A DNA stretch of 64,000 nt from Catenulispora sp. EB89 (GCF_041261445.1 NZ_JBGCCU010000031.1:62001-126000); one strand, 5' to 3'; shown: positions 33,566 to 46,603, counted from the first letter of the stretch. Numbers and translations are program-made. The notes: generated from the sequence alone by a model not told the origin.

Positions 33566-35077
33566 TTACTCGGCTGGTTCCGTGCTGCTTTGTTCCAGGG
33601 CGCGAGTCACGTGCCGTCGGCTGTAGCCGAAGTAGACGACCAGCCCGACCAGCATCCACAGCCCGAACCGGATCCAGGTCTCGACCGGCAGGTTGAGCAT
33701 GAGCCACAGGCAGGACAGGATCGCCGCGATCGGCACGTACGGCACGCCCGGCGTGCGGAAGGCGCGCGGCAGGTCCGGGCGGGTGCGGCGCAGGATGATG
33801 ACACCGAGCGAGACCAGGATGAAGGCCGCCAGCGTGCCGATGTTCACCAGCTCGGCCAGCGCCTTGAGCGGGATGACGGCGGCGAAGCAGGCCACGACCA
33901 GGCCCAGCAGGATCGTGGAGCGGTAGGGCGTCTTGAACCTGGGGTGCACGCGGGAGAAGGAGCGCGGCAACAGGCCGTCGCGGCTCATCGCGAAGAACAC
34001 CCGGGACTGGCCCATGAGCAGCAGCAGCGTGACCGAGGTGAGCCCGGCGACCGCGCCGGCGCTGATGAACCCGCTGAGCCAGTGCGCGCCGGTGGCGTTG
34101 AAGGCGTCGGCCAGCGGGGCCTTCTCCGACAGCAGGGTGTACTTCTGCATGCCGGTGACGACCAGCGTCACGGCCACGTACAGCACCGTGCACACCGCCA
34201 GCGAGGCCAGGATGCCGCGCGGCAGGTCGCGCTGCGGCTTCTTCACCTCCTCGGCGGCGGTGGCCACGACGTCGAAGCCGATGAACGCGAAGAACACGAC
34301 CGCGGCCGCGGTGAAGATCCCCATCACGCCGTAGGCGCCGGGCGCGAAACCCAGATGCTGGATCAGGGGCTGCGCCGCCCCGGTGGCGGCGTTCGCGGAC
34401 TTGTTCGACGTCGGCGGGATGAAGGGGTGGTAGTTCGAGCCCTTGACGAAGAACAGGCCGGCGACGATGACCAGTAGCACGACGGCCACCTTCACCGCCA
34501 CGATGGCGGTGGTGAACCGAGCCGACTGCTTGACCCCGATGACCAGCAGCGCGGTCATCGCCAGCACCAGCGCCGCGGCCGGCAGGTTGAGCCCCCAGTG
34601 GCTGTCGGTCCCGCCGCCGATCGAGGTCGGCACATGTATGCCGATGTCGGCGAGCAGCGTCTGGATGTACCCGGACCAGCCGACCGCGACCACCGCCGCA
34701 CCGAGCGCCAGCTCCAGGATCAGGTCCCAGCCGATGAGCCACGCCGGGAACTCCCCGAGCGCGGCGTAGGAGAACGTGTAGGCCGACCCCGCGACCGGCA
34801 CCGTCGAGGCGAACTCGGCGTAACACAGGGCGGCCAGCGCGCAGACCACCCCGGCCGCGACGAAGGACAACGCGACCGCCGGACCGGCGTACTGCTTGGC
34901 GGCCGTCCCGGTCAGGACGAAGATCCCGGTGCCGATGATGACGCCGATGCCGTAGACGGTCAGGTCCAGGGCGGACAACTCACGTTTCAGGCTGTGCTCG
35001 GAGTCGGCCGCGTCTCTGATGGTGTTCTCGATGTTTTTAGTACGGAACAGACCTTTCGTCACGTTCTGAGTGCTCAT
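33566..35077 (-). CDS. Amino acid permease, APC/CAT family
   Basis: A 503-residue, 12-helix transporter. It starts SLKRELSALDLTVYGIGVII and continues GTGIFVLTGTAAKQYAGPAV, the classic helix 1 substrate-binding loop (GTGIF). The middle part shows FFAFIGFDVVATAAEEVKKP and the end RAFRTPGVPYVPIAAILSC, matching the cationic amino acid transporter branch. Substrates are probably basic or neutral amino acids imported by proton symport. ATG start. The terminator at 33521 shows it is transcribed alone; the phosphotransferase gene is divergent. Confidence 0.9.
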   Translation of the reverse strand: MSTQNVTKGLFRTKNIENTIRDAADSEHSLKRELSALDLTVYGIGVIIGTGIFVLTGTAAKQYAGPAVALSFVAAGVVCALAALCYAEFASTVPVAGSAYTFSYAALGEFPAWLIGWDLILELALGAAVVAVGWSGYIQTLLADIGIHVPTSIGGGTDSHWGLNLPAAALVLAMTALLVIGVKQSARFTTAIVAVKVAVVLLVIVAGLFFVKGSNYHPFIPPTSNKSANAATGAAQPLIQHLGFAPGAYGVMGIFTAAAVVFFAFIGFDVVATAAEEVKKPQRDLPRGILASLAVCTVLYVAVTLVVTGMQKYTLLSEKAPLADAFNATGAHWLSGFISAGAVAGLTSVTLLLLMGQSRVFFAMSRDGLLPRSFSRVHPRFKTPYRSTILLGLVVACFAAVIPLKALAELVNIGTLAAFILVSLGVIILRRTRPDLPRAFRTPGVPYVPIAAILSCLWLMLNLPVETWIRFGLWMLVGLVVYFGYSRRHVTRALEQSSTEPAE

Positions 35078-35168
35078 TGGACCCGGCTACCCCGAAATCG
35101 CGGCGGCTATCAGCGCACCGTCCCGAAATCCCGTTGCGGTGATCCGTTCCGCCGGTCAGGATCGCGCC

Positions 35169-36077
35169 ATGACGACCTCTGCCCCGGACGGCCGCGCCGG
35201 CATCGACGCAGCCCTGGTCAAGCGCCTGATCGCGGCGCAGTTCCGGCAGTGGGCCGGGTTGCCGGTGACGCCGGTCGAGCTCGACGGCTGGGACAACCGC
35301 ACCTACCGCCTCGGCGAGGACATGACCGTGCGGCTGCCGACCGCGGCCGGGTACGTCGCCGGGATCGCGAAGGAGAACGAGTGGCTGCCGCGGCTCGCCC
35401 CGCAGCTGCCGCTGCCGATCCCGCAGGTGCTGGCCACGGGGGAGCCGGGGGAGGGGTATCCGCACCCTTGGTCGGTGCGCGGCTGGCTGCCGGGCAGCAC
35501 CCTGCGCATGCCGGAGGTCGCCGATCCGGTCCGGTTCGCCACCGACCTGGCCGGGTTCCTGCACGCGCTCCAGTCCTGCGACACCACCGACGGCCCGACG
35601 GCCGGCGAGCACAGCTTCTACCGCGGCACCCCTCCGTCCTTCTACGACGCCGAAACCCGCGCCTGCCTCGAAGACCTCGACGGACGCATCGACACCCACC
35701 GCGCCGCCGACGTCTGGGACGCCGCACTGAAGGCCGAATGGAACGGCGAACCGGTCTGGTTCCACGGCGACATCGCCACCGGCAACCTGCTCACGGAAGA
35801 CGGCCGCCTCAGCGCCGTGATCGACTTCGGAACCAGCGGCATCGGCGACCCGGCCTGCGACCTGGTCATCACCTGGGTGACCCTGACCGGCGAAGCACGC
35901 GAGGCCTTCCGCACCGCGATGGCGCAGGACGCTGGCATGTGGGCCCGGGCGCGTGGCTGGGCACTGTGGAAGGCACTGCTTCAAGTCAGCGGAAGGGCGC
36001 AGCTCGACGCCGCGATGGTTCCGGTGACCGAGAGGGTGATCGCGGACATCCTCGACGATCACGATCGGCACGCTTAG
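35169..36077 (+). CDS. Aminoglycoside phosphotransferase (APH)-family kinase
   Basis: A 302-residue protein kinase-fold enzyme. It carries the Brenner motif HGDIATGNLL and the metal-binding VIDFGTSGIGDPACDL. The N-lobe shows LDGWDNRTYRLGEDMTVRLP. Many such proteins are not antibiotic kinases but small-molecule or unknown kinases; the sequence resembles the branch labelled aminoglycoside phosphotransferase family without clear resistance. ATG 35169 is chosen since the sequence upstream is poor coding and runs over the permease promoter. No resistance partner is nearby. Confidence 0.85.
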   Translation: MTTSAPDGRAGIDAALVKRLIAAQFRQWAGLPVTPVELDGWDNRTYRLGEDMTVRLPTAAGYVAGIAKENEWLPRLAPQLPLPIPQVLATGEPGEGYPHPWSVRGWLPGSTLRMPEVADPVRFATDLAGFLHALQSCDTTDGPTAGEHSFYRGTPPSFYDAETRACLEDLDGRIDTHRAADVWDAALKAEWNGEPVWFHGDIATGNLLTEDGRLSAVIDFGTSGIGDPACDLVITWVTLTGEAREAFRTAMAQDAGMWARARGWALWKALLQVSGRAQLDAAMVPVTERVIADILDDHDRHA

Positions 36078-36630
36078 TGCGACCGGTTGGGCACGACCAG
36101 GAGGAGCGGCAAGGCGCGGCCTGCGTGGCGAGCGCGACCCGCATGGCGCGCGGCCTGTGCGGCCGGCACGATCGGTGCGGCGCGGCTGGCAGGACCCGGC
36201 ACGGTGCGCGGTCTACGCGGTCGGCACGATCGGTGCGGCTCGGCTGGCGCTACCGGTACGGCTGGCGGGTTTGGCTCGGCGCGGCCGGCAGGAACGGCAC
36301 GGTGCGCGGCCTGTGCGGTCGGCACGATCGGGTCGGCGCGGCTGGCGGGTCTGGCTCGGCGCGGCCAGCACGATCGGCGCGCCACGGCTGGTGCCACTGG
36401 CGCGGCTGGCGGATTTGGCTCGGCACGGCCGGCAGGATCCGGCACGGTGCGCAGTCTGCGCGGTCGGCACGTTCGGTGCGGTGCGGTTGGCGCTACCGGT
36501 ACGGCTGGCGGGTTTGGCTCGGCGCGGCCGGCAGGACCGGCATGGCGCGCGGTCTGCGCGGCCAGCATGATCGGCGTGGCGTGGCGTGGCGCGGCGCGGC
36601 CGGCTCGGTGCGGCGATCGCGCCGAGCGCC
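36078..36630. repeat. GC-rich degenerate tandem repeat tract, unit near 100 bp
   Basis: About 550 bp made of near-copies of CGGCACGGTGCGCGG, GGTCGGCACGATCGG, CTACCGGTACGGCTGGCGGG and TTTGGCTCGGCGCGGCCGGC. A near-identical 98-99 bp stretch occurs at about 36189-36286 and 36430-36528, with shorter, altered copies at 36287 and 36529. The tract is open in several frames but the peptides are Gly/Ala/Arg low complexity. It lies between the phosphotransferase and the serine hydrolase genes, and no real gene is visible in it. Confidence 0.75.
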
Positions 36631-36632
36631 AC

Positions 36633-36646
36633 CTGAAGCGCTTCAG
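36633..36646. promoter_or_regulatory. LacI-type operator-like palindrome CTGAAGCGCTTCAG
   Basis: A perfect 14-bp palindrome with a central CG, the shape of LacI-family operators, 51 bases before the serine hydrolase start and just upstream of TAGCCT, a possible -10. No LacI gene is present in this window, so the regulator would act from elsewhere. Confidence 0.5.
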
Positions 36647-36697
36647 CGAAATCCGGTAGCCTCAAAGCCTCACAGCAACCGCACGCCGGAGGCCCGC

Positions 36698-38098
36698 ATG
36701 ACCGCCCTGCCCCGCTCGGCCCCCTCCGCGCAGGCCACCGATGCCGGCGGCGTCGTCGCCTTCCTCGACGCTGTCGAGGGCGTCTCCGGCATCGAGCCGC
36801 ACAGCATCATGCTGCTGCGCCGCGGCCGCGTCATCGCAGAGGGCTGGTGGTCGCCGTACCACCCGGGCGGGGTTCAGCAGATCTACTCGCTGAGCAAGAG
36901 CTTTACCGCCACCGCCGCCGGATTCGCTTGGGCAGAAGGGCTTTTGGACCTCGATGCCCCGGTAGTCTCCTATTTCCCGGAGCTCGACGCTGACATCACC
37001 GACCCTCGCAGCCGGTCGATCCTGGTCCGCCATGTCGCCTCCATGTCCGCCGGCCACACCTCCGAGCAGTGGGATCGGGCTTTGGCCGCGGATCGGGAGG
37101 AGCCGGTGCGCGGGTTCCTGCTCGAACCGCCGGACGGCACCCCCGGCGTCACCTTCGCCTACAGCCAGTCCACCACCTACGCTCTCGGCGCGATCATCCA
37201 GCGCCAGTCCGGGCAGTCGCTCATCGAATACCTGCGGCCCCGGCTGTTCGAGCCGCTGGGTATCGGCGAGGCGTTCTGGTTCCGGCACCCCGCGGCAGGA
37301 CGCGACCTCGGCTTCGCCGGCCTGCACGTCACCACCGACGCCATCGCGCGCCTCGGCCAGCTCTACCTCCAGAACGGCGTCTGGGAGGGACAGCGGCTCC
37401 TGGCGCCGGAGTGGGTGGCCGAGGCCACGCGCGCGCAGGTGGACAACAGCAACGGCAGCGGTTCGGACGCCGACTCGGACTGGGCCCAGGGCTACGGCTT
37501 CCAGTTCTGGATGTCCCGGCACGGCTACCGCGGCGACGGCGCGTTCGGCCAGCTGTGCGTCGTCCTCCCCGAGCAGGACGTCGTCCTGGCGATGACCACC
37601 GAGGCCGTCGCCATGCACCTCATCCTCGAAGCGGCCTGGACCCACCTGCTGCCCGCCTTCGACCGCGCGGGCTCGGCGGAGGCCGACGCGGCGCTGAAGC
37701 AGCGCCTGACCGGCCTCCAGCTCCCGTTCCCCGACGGGGAAGAGGTCCCGGACAGCGAGTTCACCGTGGCCCGTACAGCTGTCGAGCGGCTGCGGCGGGT
37801 CAGCCTCACGGCGCAGAAGCTGACCCTTCAGGAGGACGACGGCACGGTCACGACGCTGCCGCTGCTCACCGGCGCCTGGCCGCCGCCGACCGGACATCTG
37901 TCGGCGCGCGCCGCGCGGACCGACCCGGACACCGTGCGCGTCGACGTGCAGTTCGTCCAGTCGCCGCACAAGCTCGTCATCACCGGCGATCTGCGCAGCG
38001 GCACGTTCGACGCGGCCTGGCGGGCGGCCCCCCTCGGGCACGTGTCGAAGTTCTCGTTGTTCGACCTCGCCAACCCCGAACCGCGCAAGGCGCCGTGA
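36698..38098 (+). CDS. Serine hydrolase, beta-lactamase class C/penicillin-binding-like fold
   Basis: A 466-residue enzyme of the beta-lactamase family (PF00144). The nucleophile motif is SLSK in YSLSKSFTATAAGFAWAEG, and YSQ (FAYSQSTTYALG) stands for YxN. A third, less clear, motif may be GDGAFGQ. No signal peptide is visible, so it is probably cytoplasmic. The C-terminal third (about 330-466) is an extra beta-rich domain. Family members act as esterases, D-aminopeptidases or amidases; this one is not assigned. ATG 36698 has GGAGG 5 bases upstream. Confidence 0.85.
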   Translation: MTALPRSAPSAQATDAGGVVAFLDAVEGVSGIEPHSIMLLRRGRVIAEGWWSPYHPGGVQQIYSLSKSFTATAAGFAWAEGLLDLDAPVVSYFPELDADITDPRSRSILVRHVASMSAGHTSEQWDRALAADREEPVRGFLLEPPDGTPGVTFAYSQSTTYALGAIIQRQSGQSLIEYLRPRLFEPLGIGEAFWFRHPAAGRDLGFAGLHVTTDAIARLGQLYLQNGVWEGQRLLAPEWVAEATRAQVDNSNGSGSDADSDWAQGYGFQFWMSRHGYRGDGAFGQLCVVLPEQDVVLAMTTEAVAMHLILEAAWTHLLPAFDRAGSAEADAALKQRLTGLQLPFPDGEEVPDSEFTVARTAVERLRRVSLTAQKLTLQEDDGTVTTLPLLTGAWPPPTGHLSARAARTDPDTVRVDVQFVQSPHKLVITGDLRSGTFDAAWRAAPLGHVSKFSLFDLANPEPRKAP

Positions 38099-38111
38099 CC
38101 ATAGCCGTCGC

Positions 38112-40097
<1,986 letters not shown>

Positions 40098-40113
40098 TCA
40101 CCGCCGACGAGTG

Positions 40114-40166
40114 TTGACGCGCCCGGCCGCCCGCCCTAAGCTCCCCAAGCATCTCATATATGAGAT
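40114..40166 (+). promoter_or_regulatory. Promoter of the sugar-acid operon with a 16-bp palindrome at the predicted start point
   Basis: TTGACG (40114-40119), a 17-bp spacer and TAAGCT (40137-40142) form a strong-looking promoter. A perfect 16-bp palindrome, ATCTCATA and its mirror, covers 40151-40166 at the expected transcription start, 46 bases before the first gene. This arrangement fits steric repression by an inducer-responsive regulator such as a GntR or IclR protein, not encoded in this window. Confidence 0.65.
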
Positions 40167-40212
40167 CTGACGGAGCCCTTCGGGGGAGCGCACGAAACGG
40201 AGTCGACCACCT

Positions 40213-41168
40213 ATGACCGCCGCACCGGACCACGCGCTACCGGACCACGCGACACCGCGGCCCCTGGCCCAGCTGCGGGACCGCCTGGCCACGGTGGTGG
40301 CGATCCCGGCCACCCCCTTCACCCCCGCCGGCGACGTCGACTGGGACGGCCACGCCGCGCTGCTCCGCCGCCTGGTCGAGCACGGCGTGCAGGCCGTGAC
40401 GCCCAACGGCAACACCGGCGAGTTCTACACGCTCAGCGATTCCGAGAAGAAACAGGCCGTGGAGTCCACGGTCCGGGCCGTGGAAGGCCGTGCCGAGGTC
40501 GTCGCGGGGGTCGGCCTCGACATCGCCTGCGCGGTGAACGCCGCCGAGCACGCGGCGCGCGCCGGTGCCAGTGCCCTGATGATCCACCAGCCGGTGCATC
40601 CCTACCGCTCGGCCGAGGGCTGGATCGAGTACCACCGCGTCATCGCCGACACCGTGCCCGACCTGGGCGTCATCCTCTACATCCGCGACGAGCGCGTGGC
40701 CGGGGAGCACATCGCCACGCTGGCCGAGCACAGCCCGAACGTGATCGCCGTGAAGTACGCGGTCCCCGATCCGGTCCGCTTCGCCTCCGTGGCGCGCGAC
40801 GCCGGGCTCGAAACCTTCGCCTGGATCGCCGGCCTGGCCGAACTGTCCGCTCCCGGCTACTGGGCCGTCGGCGCGACCGGCTTCACCTCGGGCCTGGTGA
40901 ACGTCGCGCCCCGGCTGTCGGCGGCGATGCTGGACGCGCTGCGCGGCGGCGACTTCGCCAAGTCGATGCTGTTGTGGGAGACGGTCCGCGAGTTCGAGGA
41001 GCTGCGCGCGGCCGACGCCAGCGCCGACAATGTCAGCGTGGTGAAGGAGGCGTTGGCGCAGCTCGGGTTCGTCGGCCGTGACGTGCGCCCGCCGTCCCGG
41101 GTGCTGCCGCAGCCGCTCCGGGACCGGATCGCCGCGGTTCTGGAGCAGTGGCGGAGCGGGGGTTGGCT

Positions 41169-41172
<4 letters not shown>
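40213..41172 (+). CDS. Dihydrodipicolinate synthase-family lyase (2-keto-3-deoxy sugar acid dehydratase/aldolase-like)
   Basis: A 319-residue TIM-barrel enzyme of the DHDPS/NAL family. It opens LATVVAIPATPFTPAGDVDW and has PNGNTGEFYTLSDSE, a Tyr in VILYIRDE and the Schiff-base Lys in VIAVKYAVPD. It differs from DapA, and the operon (IlvD/Edd dehydratase, uronate dehydrogenase) suggests action on a 2-keto-3-deoxy sugar acid, such as dehydration of ketodeoxyglucarate or aldol cleavage. The two possibilities cannot be told apart by sequence reading. It is the first gene behind the 40114 promoter and overlaps the next by 4 bp. Confidence 0.83.
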
Positions 41173-42965
<1,793 letters not shown>

Positions 42966-43090
42966 GTACGTCCGCACAGCACCTGCACTGAGTAGTTCTG
43001 TACCGCACCTGTACTGAGCACACCGCACCTGCACTGCCGCACCACCTGTACTGCCGCACCACCTGTACTGCTGCACCACCCGCACAGCGC
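42966..43090. repeat. Short tandem repeats in the dehydratase-SBP gap (17-bp unit)
   Basis: The last part holds three copies of a 17-bp unit CTGCCGCACCACCTGTA at 43034-43050, 43051-43067 and (altered) 43068-43084. Before it are looser copies of GCACCTGCACTGAG. The whole 253-bp gap to the next gene otherwise shows no promoter-like sequence; it lies inside an apparent operon. Confidence 0.75.
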
Positions 43091-43218
43091 ACCCGCAAGA
43101 CGCATGCCGGTTCACGGCCGCCGCCGGGCCGAATCCGCCCGCCGGTCCCGCATCATCAGGCCCCTGCCGCACCACTGCGGCGTCGGCTTCTCACACCCAC
43201 TCAGCGAAGGACACCCCT

Positions 43219-44454
43219 ATGTCCGTGCGCACGAAATCGTCCATGTCCCGCCGCACCCTGCTCGGCTCGCTGGCGGCCGGTGCCGCCGCCGCGCCGCTGG
43301 TGTCCGCGTGCGGCGCGCCGGGATCGTCGAGCTCTGCCAAGGCCGCGCCGCCGAGCACGCTGGCGACCGTGCCGTCCAAGCCGGTGGCGTTGAACGTTCT
43401 GGACGTGGCCGGGAACCTGCAGCTGACGCAGCCGATCCTGGACGCGTTCAAGGCGCAGCACCCTGAGATCGTCTCCGGGATCACCACCAGCACCGGGACC
43501 GCGCCGGAGCTGGCGCCGAAGGTGCAGGCGCAGCAGCAGGGCGGGAACGTGCAGATCGACCTGGTGCTGACCGGTACCGACGGGCTCGCCGCCGGGATCG
43601 AGAAGCAGCTGTGGTACCAGCTCAAGCCGTACTACGACACGTTCTTCCCGGGGCTGATGGCCAACTACCAGCCCGCCGCCGTGTCCATGGCGGCGCTCGC
43701 GCAGGACCAGGGGATCGAGCTGGTGGTCACCCCGTCCGGGCCGCTGCTGGAGTACGATCCGGCGAAGGTTCCGACGCCGCCGACGACGCCGGACGCGTTG
43801 CTGGCCTGGGCGCAGGCGAACCCCGGCAAGTTCCAGTACGCGCAGCCCCGCAACTCCGGTCCGGGGCGGACGTTCCTGATGGGGCTGCCCTACCTGCTGG
43901 GGGATTCGGACCCGGGCGATCCGACCAACGGCTGGGCCAAGACCTGGGACTATCTGGCGCAGCTGGGCAAGTACGTGCAGAGCTACCCGACGAAGACCTC
44001 TGCGACGATGACCGGGATCGCGCAGGGGACCGTCTGGATGATCGCCTCGACCGCCGGCTGGTACATCAACCCGCGGGCCACCGGGACCGTTCCGGCCGGG
44101 GTCAAGGTGGCGAAGTTCGACAATCTGACGTGGGTCAGCGATGCGCAGTACGGCGTGATCCCGAAGGGGATTCCGGCCGATCATCTGACGGCGGTGCTGC
44201 GGCTGCTGGCGTTCGCGCTGACGCCGGTTCAGCAGGCTGCGACGTACGACCAGGGGTACTTCTATCCCGGGCCCGCGGTGAAGGGTGTGACGCTCTCGCA
44301 GGCGCCGGCGGCTTCGCAGCAGGTGGTGCAGAAGTACGGGGATCCGGACTTCGACGCGTGGACGTCCTCCGGGCCGATCCGGAACTCGCTGCCGGCTCAG
44401 GCGCAGGTCACGGCGTTCGACTTGTGGGATAAGAAGATCGGCGCGGCGAAGTGA
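43219..44454 (+). CDS. ABC transporter solute-binding lipoprotein
   Basis: A 411-residue extracellular solute-binding protein of family 1. The N-terminus has a Tat motif SRRTLLGS and a lipobox ending in VSAC, with Cys31 as the lipid site. The mature part has the two-lobe layout of spermidine/iron/sugar binding proteins (LDVAGNLQLTQPILDAFKAQ at the N-terminus). GAAGGA lies 8 bases before the ATG. It heads the import genes of the operon. The substrate is inferred to be a uronate or related sugar acid from its neighbours only. Confidence 0.88.
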   Translation: MSVRTKSSMSRRTLLGSLAAGAAAAPLVSACGAPGSSSSAKAAPPSTLATVPSKPVALNVLDVAGNLQLTQPILDAFKAQHPEIVSGITTSTGTAPELAPKVQAQQQGGNVQIDLVLTGTDGLAAGIEKQLWYQLKPYYDTFFPGLMANYQPAAVSMAALAQDQGIELVVTPSGPLLEYDPAKVPTPPTTPDALLAWAQANPGKFQYAQPRNSGPGRTFLMGLPYLLGDSDPGDPTNGWAKTWDYLAQLGKYVQSYPTKTSATMTGIAQGTVWMIASTAGWYINPRATGTVPAGVKVAKFDNLTWVSDAQYGVIPKGIPADHLTAVLRLLAFALTPVQQAATYDQGYFYPGPAVKGVTLSQAPAASQQVVQKYGDPDFDAWTSSGPIRNSLPAQAQVTAFDLWDKKIGAAK

Positions 44455-45686
44455 CGATGACTGGTGCGACTGGTGTGACGTCTTCCGGGCCTTCTGCCTC
44501 ATCCCCGTCCTCGTCCACGCCTGCCGGCCGGCGGCCCGACTCCCAACTCGGCCGGCTGAGCCTGCGGGGCGTCAGCCGGGCCTACGGCGCGCACACCGCG
44601 CTGCACCCGCTGGACCTGGAGATCGCCGGCGGGGAGTTCATCGCGCTGCTCGGGCCGTCCGGCTGCGGCAAGACCACGGCGCTGAACTGTCTGGCCGGGC
44701 TGCTGCCGCTGACCTCCGGCGCGATCGAACTGGACGGCCGGCGCGTGGACACCCTTCCTCCGGAGAAACGCGGCTTCGGGATGGTGTTCCAGAACTACGC
44801 GCTGTTCCCGCACCTGACGGTCCGCGCGAACGTTGCCTTCGGCCTGAAGATGCGCGGCGTCGGCAAGGCGGAGATCGAACGCCGCGTCACGGAGGTGCTG
44901 CGGCTGGTCCGCCTCACCGAGCACGCCGCGAAACACCCGGCACAGCTGTCCGGCGGCCAGCAGCAGCGGGTCGCGATCGCGCGGGCGATCGTCACCGAGC
45001 CGGCGCTGGTGCTGATGGACGAGCCGCTGTCGAACCTGGACGCCGCCCTGCGGCTGGCGATGCGCGGCGAGATCCGGCGCATCCACCAGGACTTCGGGCT
45101 GACGACGGTCTACGTCACGCACGACCAGGAGGAGGCGCTGTCGCTGGCCGACCGCCTGGTGGTGCTGCACGACGGCCGCGTGAGCCAGATCGGGACGCCG
45201 GCCGAGCTGTACGAACACCCGGCGGACCCGCACGTCGCGGCGTTCATGGGGTATCGCAACCTGCTGCCGCTGACAGTGTCCTCGGCCGAGGCCGCGACGG
45301 CGCTCGCCGAGGGGGACGGGCTGCGGATAGTCGGTACTCCGGCCGGGGAACCGCCGCGCGCCGGGGAGCAGGTGCTGGTCGCGATCCGGCCCGAGGACCT
45401 GCACGTCGCCGCCGAGGGAGAGGCCGGTATCGGCGAGGCCACGGCGGAGATTGTGGAGTACCACGGCCGGGTGCTGCATGTGGAGGCGGCGACGAGCGAG
45501 GGCCGGCGGTTGCACCTGAAGGCCAACGAGCCGGTGCGCCCCGGCGACCGGCTGCGTGTCGCGGTGGCGGCCGAGCGGGCGCTCGTGTTTCGGGACGCGG
45601 CGGCAGAGGCGGTGTTCGCACCTGAGGTAGAGACAGGCGCTACAACCGTTGCGGTGCAAGGGGACTCGGGGGCCGAGGCCTCATGA
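44451..45686 (+). CDS. ABC transporter ATP-binding protein (PotA/UgpC type)
   Basis: A 411-residue ATPase. Walker A is GPSGCGKTT, signature LSGGQQQR, Walker B LVLMDEPLSNLD, switch His in VTHDQEEAL. The C-terminal 100 residues form a TOBE domain (VLVAIRPEDLHVAA, then VEYHGRVLHVEA). The type is that of polyamine, iron and sugar importers. The first 30 residues are a Ser/Pro-rich extension. It overlaps the previous and next genes by 4 bp each. Confidence 0.92.
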   Translation: MTMTGATGVTSSGPSASSPSSSTPAGRRPDSQLGRLSLRGVSRAYGAHTALHPLDLEIAGGEFIALLGPSGCGKTTALNCLAGLLPLTSGAIELDGRRVDTLPPEKRGFGMVFQNYALFPHLTVRANVAFGLKMRGVGKAEIERRVTEVLRLVRLTEHAAKHPAQLSGGQQQRVAIARAIVTEPALVLMDEPLSNLDAALRLAMRGEIRRIHQDFGLTTVYVTHDQEEALSLADRLVVLHDGRVSQIGTPAELYEHPADPHVAAFMGYRNLLPLTVSSAEAATALAEGDGLRIVGTPAGEPPRAGEQVLVAIRPEDLHVAAEGEAGIGEATAEIVEYHGRVLHVEAATSEGRRLHLKANEPVRPGDRLRVAVAAERALVFRDAAAEAVFAPEVETGATTVAVQGDSGAEAS

Positions 45687-46603
45687 CCGCCACCACCGCA
45701 CCCGCCACCGCACCTCCCGGCCCGGACCGCCGTCCAGCATTGCGCCACCGCCTGGCCGAGCGCGGCGTCGATCGCACGCTGCTGCTTGTGGTGCCGGGGG
45801 CGCTCGCCCTGATCGCGCTGTTCTGCTATCCGTTCTTCTACGGCCTTCAGCTCTCGTTCCAGCCCACTCAGGGCGGCGTGCTGGGCGCGTACCACAAGTT
45901 CTTCAGCGATCCGTTCTCGCGCAAGTCGATCTGGGCGACCTTCTCGCTGGCCGTCCCGGCCTCCGTCATCAACGTCGGCGCCTCCGTGCCGATCTCCTAT
46001 CGGATGCGGCGTGACTTCCGGGGCAAGCGCATCATGCTCGCCGTGCTGGTCGTGCCGATCACGCTCGGGACGGTGCTGACCGCCGAGGGCATCCTGGAGT
46101 TCTTCGGGCCGGCCGGGTGGTTCAACCGCACGTTGCACCTGCTCGGGCTCGCGGCGTCGCCGATGCGGCTGACCATGAACTACACCGGGGTGCTGCTGTC
46201 GCTGATCATCAGCGGGTTCCCGTTCGCCTACCTGCTGACCCACTCCTACCTCTCCGGCATCCATCCGAGCCTGGAGAAGGCCGCCGCCACGCTCGGCGCC
46301 GGGTGGTGGCAGCGCTTCCGCTACGTCACGCTGCCCCTGCTGCTGCCCGGTCTGCTGACCACCTTCAGCCTGACGTTCGTCATGGCCTTCGCGGTGTTCC
46401 CCTCCGCGCTCATGGTCGGCGACCCCGACGGCCACACGCACGTCATCTCCATCGAGGCCTACGAGGCCGCGCTGGAACGCTTCGACTACGCGCAGGGCTG
46501 CGCCGACGCCATGATCATGACGCTCCTGATGCTGGCGGTGATCGGCGCGCTGGCCGCGGCCCGGTCCCGGATGTACCGGGGCGCGACGGGAGGCAAGGGA
46601 TGA
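45683..46603 (+). CDS. ABC transporter permease (PotB-like)
   Basis: A 306-residue permease with about six membrane segments, starting with LLLVVPGALALIALFCYPFF. The cytoplasmic EAA-type loop is KAAATLGAGWWQRFRYVTLP. It pairs with the 46600 product and the PotA-type ATPase. ATG start overlaps the ATPase stop by 4 bp. Confidence 0.9.
   Translation: MTATTAPATAPPGPDRRPALRHRLAERGVDRTLLLVVPGALALIALFCYPFFYGLQLSFQPTQGGVLGAYHKFFSDPFSRKSIWATFSLAVPASVINVGASVPISYRMRRDFRGKRIMLAVLVVPITLGTVLTAEGILEFFGPAGWFNRTLHLLGLAASPMRLTMNYTGVLLSLIISGFPFAYLLTHSYLSGIHPSLEKAAATLGAGWWQRFRYVTLPLLLPGLLTTFSLTFVMAFAVFPSALMVGDPDGHTHVISIEAYEAALERFDYAQGCADAMIMTLLMLAVIGALAAARSRMYRGATGGKG

Noticed and set aside
36087-36659. 190-codon ORF over the GC-rich repeat tract
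   Set aside because: Gly/Ala/Arg low-complexity in any frame and no ribosome binding site; kept only as a repeat feature.
34598-38098. Very long plus-strand open frame running from inside the permease gene to the serine hydrolase end
   Set aside because: It is open only because of high GC and the repeat tract; the real gene starts at ATG 36698 with GGAGG, and the upstream part is antisense or out of frame with better genes.
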